DNA of 64,000 nt from contig JANRJF010000458.1 in NCBI GenBank assembly GCA_033764095.1, positions 1 to 64,000 on the forward strand. Direction: 5' to 3'. The stretch is from JBDTMT01 sp033764095 (GTDB lineage Bacteria; Desulfobacterota; Binatia; HRBIN30; CADEER01). Positions within the stretch are counted from its first letter, which is position 1. Every line of letters starts with the position of its first letter. Under the pieces are notes generated by a model that saw only the letters and a program-made list of their open reading frames with translations, made no database searches and was not told the DNA's origin. The position numbers and the translations under genes are program-made. This document shows positions 40,797 through 48,363 of the stretch, piece by piece.

Positions 40797-42947
40797 TCAC
40801 ACCTCTCCGGGCGCTGTGCTTAGCATAGCTAGCACGGCTTGAGAAAGCATGTTTCGTATCCTTTCACCCTGGTTCGGATGAAGCAAAGCGGTTGTCGAGT
40901 CGGTCTGACTCTTGATGCCGATACGTAGCACGGCCCAGGGTGCGCCACTGATCCAGCTGAGTCCGAACCGGACGGGGACTGCCAGAAGCGCGGTTTCTCC
41001 AGGCAGGTAACCGAGCTCGAGATCGGCCGTCGAGTTGCCCTGGCGAGAGATGGAGACCGCTCCGTACCACGCCTGAGCCAGCATCGTACTGGTGTCGCGC
41101 AGCGTTACCTCCGGGGCGGGACGGTCGGTGCTCGGCGTCCCATCGGCGTCGAGAAAAGCGACCATGCCGAGGGTGTGTTGCCCGCTCGGGAGGTAGAGCG
41201 CGAAGGTCGCGTTGTGCAGCGGGCTAGCGGACAGCGCTTGGCGGAACGTGCCCAGGAGTTCGATACCGCGCTGACGCGCCACGGCCTGGAAGCGGGCGGC
41301 CTCGGGTGAGGCGTGTCCGGGCGGCGGCTTCCACACGATGGCATATCGGAAGCCCTTCCACGGATACGGGATCGTCACCGCGAACGAACTGTCGGTGAGT
41401 CTCTGCAGTCGATGCGAGATCTCCGGTCGTTCTTCGGGCTGGCTGCCGGATTGGGCGACGTCCTGGACCAATACGCGGACGCTGTTGGGATCGGGGGCGA
41501 ACTCGGGCGGCAGCCGAATCGCGAGCGTGAGAGCGGCGAACGATCCGCGCGGCAAGAGGCCCATGTATTCCAGCCCCTGGCGGCGAAACGGCCCGGCGCG
41601 AGAAAGATCGAGCGACGACATCTCCTCTTGGGTGAGGATCCCGCCTCCCAGCCAGCGGTACCAGAACTCGATCCGCTGGGGTTCAGCGGCGACGTCGTCC
41701 GGAACTTCACAGGCGAACCGCCAGGAGAAGTCGTCGTTGGGGGCCCGCTCGAACTTCAGATCGCCGGGCGGAGACCATCGGGAGCCGTGGCGGTTGGTGA
41801 ATGTCACGCGCAGGTCCACCGGCACGCCGGTGGCGTTCTTGACCTCCAACGCCCACTTGTTGTTGTTGATCTTCCAATCGCTGCGGGTGCCGTGGACGAG
41901 CGCATCGCGTTCGCGCGTCACCTCCAGGTACATCATGACCTGGCTCGACGCCGGCCGGTCGAGATCCTTGCCGAACTGCCGCTGGAAGCGCGAGCGGCGC
42001 AGCTCATCCGCGTCGAGAAGGCCGATGCTCCGCGACTGCCACTTGGTGCCGTCGCGCGTCAGCACCTGCAAGATCACCTCACGCCGAGGTGTGAGGCGAA
42101 AGACGTTGAACGACATATCCTGGGCGAGACACCCGCGCAGGGTCTCGTGTCCGGTGGCTGATCCTGCGCCAACCACCACGGACTGCCCGCCGCCCCCCTG
42201 CAGGGAGCCATAGCGTGCCCAGTTGGCGGCGTGCTCGTGTCCATGCAGGAGCAGGTCGATATGCGCCGAGGTCACGGTTTCGAGCAGCGACCCCGCGTTC
42301 ACCAACGTCGTCAGGTTGAAGAGATCCTTGGTGCGGTTCTGCCTGGCCTCCTCGAGCGAACGAACCGGGAGCGGGTGATGGTGCGCGAGAAGGATGCCGA
42401 GATCGACCGCGTCCGCATCCTTCATCGCATGCTGCAGCGCTTCGCGGGTCGCGAGATCGACGAATCCGCGCGCCGCCGCGTCTGCCCGGGCCGACGTGTC
42501 GATACCCAGGATGCGCACGCGCCATCGGTTGCGGCCCTGGATCAGCTCGCGCTCGGTAAACGGGGCTTTCGACGCAGGTATCTGGTCCCGGAACTGGGCG
42601 TCGAACCACGCCGACACGCGCGTCGGGCCCGCCCACCGCGCCCGCGCCGCCTCGAGCCAGCCGACCGACGCGATCGAGTTCCCGACTTGGTGCCGGTCAT
42701 GGTTCCCCGGGCAGACGAAGAAGGGAATGTCGAGCCCGTCGAGCTCGTTCCATGCCTGTTTGTAGGCGGCCTGCGACGGTGAATCGACGATGTCGCCGGT
42801 CGCCAGTACCAGGTCGAAGTGCTCGTCCTTCAGGTAGCGCTTGAGTGATTTCCAGGTCTCGTCCTGGTGCGCGACGCCGAAATGGAGGTCGCTGATGTGG
42901 GCGATCAGCACGTCTTCACGCGGGGCGGTCGGGTTGGCCATGTTCAT
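40797..42947 (-). CDS. Calcineurin-like metallophosphoesterase with β-sandwich and GAF-like C-terminus
   Basis: 716 residues, no signal peptide. Residues about 12-285 form a calcineurin-like phosphoesterase with all five motifs: DLHFG (D20, H22), GDIVDS (D52), GNHD (82-84), AHHHP (189-192) and GHEH (236-239). The middle (about 330-520) is β-rich and unfamiliar (VRVLVQDVAQSG, FAVTIPYPWKGFRYAIVWK). The end (about 535-716) reads like a GAF domain: ELLGTFRQALSASPLHNATFALYL, then LPGETALLAVPVRFG and VLRIGIKS with a closing helix. Few ribosome-binding features at the start. Function unknown; phosphodiesterase or nuclease output controlled by the GAF domain is one reading. Composition is less GC-rich than neighbours. 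Confidence 0.8.
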   Translation of the reverse strand: MNMANPTAPREDVLIAHISDLHFGVAHQDETWKSLKRYLKDEHFDLVLATGDIVDSPSQAAYKQAWNELDGLDIPFFVCPGNHDRHQVGNSIASVGWLEAARARWAGPTRVSAWFDAQFRDQIPASKAPFTERELIQGRNRWRVRILGIDTSARADAAARGFVDLATREALQHAMKDADAVDLGILLAHHHPLPVRSLEEARQNRTKDLFNLTTLVNAGSLLETVTSAHIDLLLHGHEHAANWARYGSLQGGGGQSVVVGAGSATGHETLRGCLAQDMSFNVFRLTPRREVILQVLTRDGTKWQSRSIGLLDADELRRSRFQRQFGKDLDRPASSQVMMYLEVTRERDALVHGTRSDWKINNNKWALEVKNATGVPVDLRVTFTNRHGSRWSPPGDLKFERAPNDDFSWRFACEVPDDVAAEPQRIEFWYRWLGGGILTQEEMSSLDLSRAGPFRRQGLEYMGLLPRGSFAALTLAIRLPPEFAPDPNSVRVLVQDVAQSGSQPEERPEISHRLQRLTDSSFAVTIPYPWKGFRYAIVWKPPPGHASPEAARFQAVARQRGIELLGTFRQALSASPLHNATFALYLPSGQHTLGMVAFLDADGTPSTDRPAPEVTLRDTSTMLAQAWYGAVSISRQGNSTADLELGYLPGETALLAVPVRFGLSWISGAPWAVLRIGIKSQTDSTTALLHPNQGERIRNMLSQAVLAMLSTAPGEV

Positions 42948-43025
42948 TCAGCGTCGTTGCACGCAGGGCTTCCGATGGAGCGCGAGCACGCCTACCCTAG
43001 GGAATGGCCGGCGTCGTGAACAACT

Positions 43026-43038
43026 CGGGAATTTCCCG
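43026..43038. promoter_or_regulatory. Palindrome CGGGAATTTCCCG
   Basis: A perfect 13-base palindrome (CGGGA-ATT-TCCCG) 78 bases upstream of the metallophosphoesterase start and 93 bases before the divergent PhyH gene. A similar one lies upstream of the caspase-like gene (48259-48274). Confidence 0.45.
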
Positions 43039-43131
43039 TACATCGCGATGAGCCGGAGGCGGCGCGCGTCCCTCGACCGCGGGGACCGGAGGTGCTGGAC
43101 TGCCAGGGTATCGCCGGCATAGCGTCGCGCG

Positions 43132-43923
43132 ATGACCGGACGGCTGAGCGCGGAGCAGGTCGACGCCTACTGGCGCGACGGCTTCGTCTGCGTGCGCGGG
43201 CTGTTCGACGGCGAAGAGATCGCGCCGTGGCTGGCGCGCACGCGCGCGCTGGCGAGTGGCGCCGTGACGCCGCCGGCGCCGATGCAGCTGGTGCGCGACG
43301 TCATGGTCGCGTGCGGCGTGGTGAAGCCGCTGACGCCGGAGCACGCGGTCTGCAAGATCAACTTCTTCGAGAACGACGACACGCTGATGACCTATGCGCG
43401 CCATGCGCGTCTGCTCGACTGTGTCGAGTCGCTGCTCGGCGAGGCGCTGCTGTTCGTCAACAGCATGCTGATCACCAAGCCGCCCGGCGTCGACGCGCGT
43501 CATCCGCTGCACCAGGATCTGCTCTACTTCGGCTTCCGCCCCGGCGACGAGGTGGTCGGCACCTGGACGGCGCTGGAGCCGGTGACGCGCGACAACGGCT
43601 GCCTGTCGGTGCTGCCCGGTAGCCACCGCGGCGAGCTGCTGGAGCACGAGGTGCCGGATTGGGAGCACGTCAACTTCGGCTTCCTCGGCGCCAGCGGCGT
43701 CGGCGCCGACAGCGAGCGGGTGCACGTCGAGATGGCGCCGGGCGACACGCTGCTCTTCCACTCGCTGCTGCTGCACGGCTCGGGCAGCAACCGCACCACC
43801 GGTTTTCGCCGCGCCATCTCGGCGCACTATGCGCGCCACGGCGCGAACGATCTGTGGGGCGGGCGCGACCAGCTTGCCAATCGCCCCTGGCTGCCGGTGC
43901 GCGGCGCCGCCGCGTCGGCCTAG
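43132..43923 (+). CDS. Phytanoyl-CoA dioxygenase (PhyH) family protein
   Basis: Fe(II)/2-oxoglutarate oxygenase fold, 263 residues. Metal motif HQD in HPLHQDLLYFGF (about 125), distal His in LLLHGSGSN and the following RRAIS arginine for 2-oxoglutarate. N-terminus DAYWRDGFVCVRGLF and LPGSHRGELLEHE are typical. Substrate unknown. Its end overlaps the convergent LLM gene by four bases. Confidence 0.87.
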   Translation: MTGRLSAEQVDAYWRDGFVCVRGLFDGEEIAPWLARTRALASGAVTPPAPMQLVRDVMVACGVVKPLTPEHAVCKINFFENDDTLMTYARHARLLDCVESLLGEALLFVNSMLITKPPGVDARHPLHQDLLYFGFRPGDEVVGTWTALEPVTRDNGCLSVLPGSHRGELLEHEVPDWEHVNFGFLGASGVGADSERVHVEMAPGDTLLFHSLLLHGSGSNRTTGFRRAISAHYARHGANDLWGGRDQLANRPWLPVRGAAASA

Positions 43924-44921
43924 TCGGCCGGCGTCGCGGCGCCGCCGTGCGGGAGTGCCGTCGCGGTCAGCTCGACCGAGCGCAGGCGCGCCTCCAGCGT
44001 CGGCGACGGGTGGACGGTGATGAGCTCGTCGGCGTCGGCGTGGCGGGCGAACTTGGCGAGGTAGTCGCGCACCTCGGCCGCCGTGCCGACCGCCGAGTAG
44101 CGCGCCATGGACTGCAGGTGCCGCCCCTCCGGCGATTCGAGCAGCCCATCCACGTCGGCGTCGGTCAGCGCGCGCCCGCGGCCGAGCAGGGCGCGCACGC
44201 GGGCGCGGCGCACGCTGGCGAACTGCGCCGCCGCGTCGGCCGCGTCATCCGCCGCGACGACGTTGACGCCGGCGATCACGTAGGGGTGGGCGAGCTGGGC
44301 GGACGGTTTGAACGTCCGGCGGTAGAGGGCGACCGCCTCCTCCAGCGCGCCGGGCGCGAAGTTGGACGCGAAGGCAAACGGCAGTCCGAGCGTCGCGGCG
44401 AGCTGCGCGCCGAACAGCGACGAGCCGAGCATGTAGAGCGGCACGTGCGCGCCCTTGCCGGGAATGGCGATGACCCCGGGGAACGGCGGTTCGTCGCCGA
44501 GGAACGCCTGCAGCTCGACGACGTCCTGTGGGAACGAATCGGCGGCGTGTGGCGTGCGGCGCAAGGCGCGCAGCGTGGTCTGGTCGGTGCCGGGCGCGCG
44601 CCCGAGCGCCAGGTCGATGCGGCCCGGGTGCAGGCTCTCGAGGGTGCCGAACTGCTCGGCGATCTGCAGCGGGGTGTGGTTGGGCAGCATGATGCCGCCC
44701 GCCCCGATGCGGATACGGGTGGTCTGTGCGGCGATGTGCGCGATCACCACGCTGGTCGCCGACGAGGCGATGCTGGGGATGTTGTGGTGCTCGGCGTACC
44801 AGACGCGCGTGTAGCCGAGCCGCTCGGCCAGCTGGGCCAGTGCGACGCTGCCGGCGAAGGCATCGCCCGCCGTCTGGCCCGGACCGACGAACGCGAGGTC
44901 GAGAATCGACAGCGACACCAT
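43920..44921 (-). CDS. LLM-class flavin-dependent oxidoreductase
   Basis: 333 residues, luciferase-like monooxygenase. MVSLSILDLAFVGPGQT is the standard start of this group, so the ATG at 44921 is preferred over the longer frame. RVWYAEHHNIPSIASSATSVVIAHIA and RIRIGAGGIMLPNHTPLQIAEQFG are the family's core motifs, and LGRAPGTD follows. Uses FMNH2 or F420-type cofactors; reaction unknown. A VOC-type gene lies just upstream on the same strand. Confidence 0.9.
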   Translation of the reverse strand: MVSLSILDLAFVGPGQTAGDAFAGSVALAQLAERLGYTRVWYAEHHNIPSIASSATSVVIAHIAAQTTRIRIGAGGIMLPNHTPLQIAEQFGTLESLHPGRIDLALGRAPGTDQTTLRALRRTPHAADSFPQDVVELQAFLGDEPPFPGVIAIPGKGAHVPLYMLGSSLFGAQLAATLGLPFAFASNFAPGALEEAVALYRRTFKPSAQLAHPYVIAGVNVVAADDAADAAAQFASVRRARVRALLGRGRALTDADVDGLLESPEGRHLQSMARYSAVGTAAEVRDYLAKFARHADADELITVHPSPTLEARLRSVELTATALPHGGAATPAD

Positions 44922-44967
44922 GCGTTCGCATAGCACCGCTGCTGCCGCCGGCAAGCCGGCCCGGTAC

Positions 44968-45447
44968 TCAGCCCGCCGCGGCGCGCTCGATGGCGGCGAT
45001 GTCGATGCGCTTCATCTGCATCATCGCTTCCATCGTGCGCCTGGCGCGGGCGGTGTCGGGATCGGCCATCAACTCGATCAGGCGACGCGGCGCGATCTGC
45101 CAGGAGAGGCCGAACTTGTCTTTCACCCAGCCGCACTGCTCGGCTTCCGGCACGGCGGACAGCGCATCGGTGAGGCGGTCGTTCTCTTCCTGGCTGTCGG
45201 TGAAGATCTGGAAGCTCACCGCCTCGGTGAACTTGAAATGTGGGCCGCCGTTCAGGCCGACGAAATGGATGCCGGCGATGGTGAACTCGACCGTCAGCAC
45301 GTCGCCCGCCTTGCCGTTGGGATAGGCGGACGGGGCGCGATGGACGGCATCGACGTGGGCGTCGGGTAGCACCGCGGCGTAGAAGTGCGCGGCCTCCTCG
45401 GCGTTGCCGTCGAACCAGAGGCAGGGGCTCAACTTGTGGCTGAACAT
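44968..45447 (-). CDS. VOC-family PhnB-like protein
   Basis: 159 residues. PCLWFDGNAEEAAHFYAAVLP, VEFTIAGIHFVGLNGGPHFKFTEAVSF and WQIAPRRLIELMADPD match the PhnB/3-demethylubiquinone-methyltransferase-like group of vicinal oxygen chelate proteins. These often bind small ligands without a proven reaction. Followed by another VOC gene upstream on the same strand, 19 bases away. Confidence 0.88.
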   Translation of the reverse strand: MFSHKLSPCLWFDGNAEEAAHFYAAVLPDAHVDAVHRAPSAYPNGKAGDVLTVEFTIAGIHFVGLNGGPHFKFTEAVSFQIFTDSQEENDRLTDALSAVPEAEQCGWVKDKFGLSWQIAPRRLIELMADPDTARARRTMEAMMQMKRIDIAAIERAAAG

Positions 45448-45466
45448 GACGCTCGGATCTCCTTCG

Positions 45467-46219
45467 TCACTTGCGCGGGCCGACCATGGCGAACATCGTG
45501 CCGTGCGGGTCGCTGGCCTGGATGATCCAGCGATCGCCCGGCACCTCGGCCGGGCCGTGCAGGACCTGGCCGCGCTGCTCGGTCAGCCGCCGATGCGCGG
45601 CGTCGATGTCGTCGACGTTGAAGTAGAACAGCCATGACGGCGCGACGTTCGGGCTGTTGAACATGGCGCCGATCGGCTCGCCGTTGAAGCCGACGAGCTG
45701 GTAGGTGCCCATCGGCCCCATGTCCATCGCCTGGATCTTCTCCCAGCCGAACAGGCGCGAGTAGAACGCGAAGGCGCGTTCCCAGTCGCTGGTGTGCAGC
45801 TCGTTCCAGCCGATGTGACCGGGCGCGTTGGCCTTGAAGGCTTCGGGCGGGGCGTGATCGGGCACCGAGCCGCGCAGCAGCATGAAGCGCACGCCCTGCG
45901 GGTCGGCGACGACCGCGAAGCGGCCGACGCCGGGGATGTCGTCCGGCGCCCGCACGACGGCGCCGCCGGCCTCGCGGATCTGGGCGGCGGTGCGGTCGAC
46001 GTCGTCGACGCCGACATAGCCGCTCCAGCCAGGCCGCGCCCAGGCTTCCGGCGGCGGCGTGCCGATGCCGCCCACCTGGCCGTCCGGCGCCCCGAGCACG
46101 GTGTAGTCCATGCCGCCGCCGTGGCCCTGCATGCCCCAGCCGACGACCGCCTTGTAGAACGCCTCGGCGGCCGGCTTGTCGGCGGCGGCCAGCTCGTACC
46201 AGATGAATCCGTTCGCCAT
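45467..46219 (-). CDS. Tandem VOC (glyoxalase-like) protein
   Basis: 250 residues made of two VOC repeats, each beginning with a WYEL/WNEL strand (FIWYELAAADKPAAEAFYK and HIGWNELHTSDWERAFAFYS) and ending in a DPQG/DPHGTMFAM motif. Such double-domain proteins are glyoxalase- or extradiol-like; the metal ligands are not conserved enough to name a reaction. AAGGAG precedes ATG 46219. Confidence 0.88.
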   Translation of the reverse strand: MANGFIWYELAAADKPAAEAFYKAVVGWGMQGHGGGMDYTVLGAPDGQVGGIGTPPPEAWARPGWSGYVGVDDVDRTAAQIREAGGAVVRAPDDIPGVGRFAVVADPQGVRFMLLRGSVPDHAPPEAFKANAPGHIGWNELHTSDWERAFAFYSRLFGWEKIQAMDMGPMGTYQLVGFNGEPIGAMFNSPNVAPSWLFYFNVDDIDAAHRRLTEQRGQVLHGPAEVPGDRWIIQASDPHGTMFAMVGPRK

Positions 46220-46338
46220 GCGTCTCTCTCCTTGCCCGGTAGTCGATCGGGCGCGAGTCCGATCGACCGACCGTCGACATTTTTTGCGGCCCGTCACGGC
46301 GCCGGCGCGGTGGCGACCCCTAGGCTGGGTTGGCGACC

Positions 46339-46563
46339 TCAGTCGACGACGCGCCAGGCGGTCAGGAACAGCTCGGCGGCGCGCACCTCGCCCTCGGCGT
46401 CGATGGTCTTGCCGACCAGTGCCTCCAGCGCTTCGTCGCGATAGGCGCCGCCGGGCCGACGCAGCAGGTACTCGCGCTCGCCGCTGCGCAGCAGTACCGC
46501 CGTGCGCGCGCTCTTCGAGCCACGCGCGACGCGATGCCGCACCACCTCGCCGCGAATCCGCAT
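46339..46563 (-). CDS. Small conserved protein, function unknown
   Basis: 74 residues (MRIRGEVVRHRVARGSKSAR…FLTAWRVVD). It is β-rich with basic N-terminus and an AEGEV segment reminiscent of OB-fold-like small proteins; not identified. It ends 40-odd bases from the caspase-like gene's stop on the same strand and might be part of that unit. Confidence 0.5.
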   Translation of the reverse strand: MRIRGEVVRHRVARGSKSARTAVLLRSGEREYLLRRPGGAYRDEALEALVGKTIDAEGEVRAAELFLTAWRVVD

Positions 46564-46608
46564 CGCACGGCATTATCGCCGGCCGCGCGTGCGATCGCCA
46601 CGCCGATC

Positions 46609-48183
46609 TCAGCGGCTGTGCAGGCGGCGCAGGCGGACGATGCGACCGCGCTCGACGGTCGCCGAGATCAGCACGATGCGCTTGACGCCGTCGCGCTTCG
46701 CATGGTGCGAGGCGATCGCGGTGTGCACGGCGGTCGGCGTCGCCCCCCGCCGCCTGGTCGCGCGGCGCAATCGCTCGGCGGCGGGATCGTGAACGGCGTA
46801 CGAGGTGAAGCGCAGCCGATCGCTACGGATGCCGGCGTCGCGCGCCGCCGCGCTGAGCACCCGGCGGACGCTCTGCGGCGGCCGTTTCCTGGCGCGGCGC
46901 ACGCTGCCGACGGTTTCCTCCAGCAGCACGCCGGTGCGCAGCAGGCGATCGCGCCGCAGTCCGCGCCCGGGCGGCAGCGCCCCGGCGTCGGCGAGCGCCT
47001 TGTGGAAGAGCGGGGTCTTCTCCAGCCCCTGCGGCATGCGGCCGACGGCGTGGATCGACGGATCGCCGAGCAGGGTGAACTGCGCCAGCGTCTTGAGGTC
47101 CTCGCCCTGCATGACCGACATGCCGAGGGTGTAGCGGTGGCGCGCTTCCAGCAGCGCGCGACCGAGCGAGGCGCCGCGGAGCACCTCTTCGAGGAAGTAG
47201 CGGCACAGCAGGTCGGCCCAGCCGTTGCCGCTGCTCGGCCCGTAGGCGATGGTCGTGCTGCCGAGATACCCATACGCGCCGCCGCCCAGGTACGCGTAGC
47301 AGAGGCCGGGTTGATCGTCGGCGCGCGCCGGGTCGTACAGATCGGCGCCGTAGCAGCACTCGGCGGCCACCACCGCACCGTCGCTGACGCGCTCGTGGAT
47401 GCGGTCGGCGCGGTGCGCATCCGGGTACTCGTCGCTGTCCTCGTGGCTCTGCCCGACGAAAGTCGGGTCGGCGGCACGCCCGTGGCAGTTGATGAAGTGG
47501 ATGCGCGGCGCCAGGTCGGTGCGCGTCCAGTCGGGTCCCTGCGGCGGCGAGGTCTTCAGCCCGTCGCTGCTGCCGAACAGCGTGCGCAGCGTGAGGCCGG
47601 TCGAGGCGCGCCACCAGTACACGCTGAGGCCGAAGTAGCTGTCGTAGGCATCGCGCGAGCGGGTGCGGTAGCGCGCCGCGGTGCGCAGCAGGCCGAGCAG
47701 ATACTCGGGATCGCGTGCGCCGGTGAGGTCGGGCAGCCGCCCGACGACGCGGGTCGGGCCGCGAAAGTCGCGGATCGAGCGGCTGTACGGCGCCTCGCAG
47801 GCGTAGGGCAGGTCGCTCGGCACCGTCCGATCGGTGTCGCTCTCCTCGTCGCTGGGATCGAAGAGCGGGTTGGCCAGGCTCTGGTGCGGAATCACGTCGA
47901 TCGAGCCGAGCAGCAGCAGATAGTCGGGCGTGACGGCGCGGTACGCGGCGTCGATGGCGTCCTTGTTCTCGCGCCGGTGATCGGCATCGACCACCGCCCG
48001 GCCGCGCAGCGCCCGCATCTGCGCGCGGCTGCTCAGGTCGATGACGCGGGTGACGAGCCCGCGCTCGGCATCGGCGACGATCAACCCGGCCAGCGCCGTG
48101 CGGATCTCCGCCAGACCATCCGTGCCGTACTTGGTCCGCAGCGCGGCGACGTTGGTGACGATCAACTTGTCGATCTTGGGCAT
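46609..48183 (-). CDS. Caspase-like (peptidase C25/gingipain-type) cysteine protease homologue
   Basis: 524 residues, no signal peptide or membrane segment. The order LLLLGSIDVIPHQ, DLPYACEAPYSRS, VGRLPDLTGARDPEYL, then HFINCHG (catalytic His234 candidate) and GAVVAAECCYGADLYDP (Cys276/277 candidate) fits clan CD proteases of the C25 type. The C-terminal ~110 residues are Arg-rich and unfamiliar. Intracellular caspase-like proteins without a secretion signal are often found in bacterial conflict or programmed-death modules, but no partner is evident here. A GGGAATTCCC palindrome lies 76 bases upstream. Confidence 0.68.
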   Translation of the reverse strand: MPKIDKLIVTNVAALRTKYGTDGLAEIRTALAGLIVADAERGLVTRVIDLSSRAQMRALRGRAVVDADHRRENKDAIDAAYRAVTPDYLLLLGSIDVIPHQSLANPLFDPSDEESDTDRTVPSDLPYACEAPYSRSIRDFRGPTRVVGRLPDLTGARDPEYLLGLLRTAARYRTRSRDAYDSYFGLSVYWWRASTGLTLRTLFGSSDGLKTSPPQGPDWTRTDLAPRIHFINCHGRAADPTFVGQSHEDSDEYPDAHRADRIHERVSDGAVVAAECCYGADLYDPARADDQPGLCYAYLGGGAYGYLGSTTIAYGPSSGNGWADLLCRYFLEEVLRGASLGRALLEARHRYTLGMSVMQGEDLKTLAQFTLLGDPSIHAVGRMPQGLEKTPLFHKALADAGALPPGRGLRRDRLLRTGVLLEETVGSVRRARKRPPQSVRRVLSAAARDAGIRSDRLRFTSYAVHDPAAERLRRATRRRGATPTAVHTAIASHHAKRDGVKRIVLISATVERGRIVRLRRLHSR

Positions 48184-48258
48184 GGGCCCCCCGGAGACGG
48201 TGGCCGTCCCTGCGCCGCCGCAGCGGCTACCTATGCGAAGCGTCTTGGCCGGCGACAG

Positions 48259-48274
48259 TTGGGAATTCCCCCAA
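48259..48274. promoter_or_regulatory. Palindrome around GGGAATTCCC
   Basis: TTGGGAATTCCCCCAA (48259-48274) is an inverted repeat with one extra C pair; core GGGAATTCCC. It lies 76 bases upstream of the caspase-like gene. Confidence 0.45.
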
Positions 48275-48363
48275 TGCCGCGCCGGGAAGCCCAGGCCGGC
48301 CGAGCGATGCGTCGCGAGATCCGCCGGCGTGGGCCGGCACCGCCGAGCGCGCGAGGTGGGTCC

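Noticed and set aside
43920..43923. Four-base overlap of convergent stop codons considered as an annotation error
   Set aside because: Both frames have clear family C-termini, so the overlap is real.
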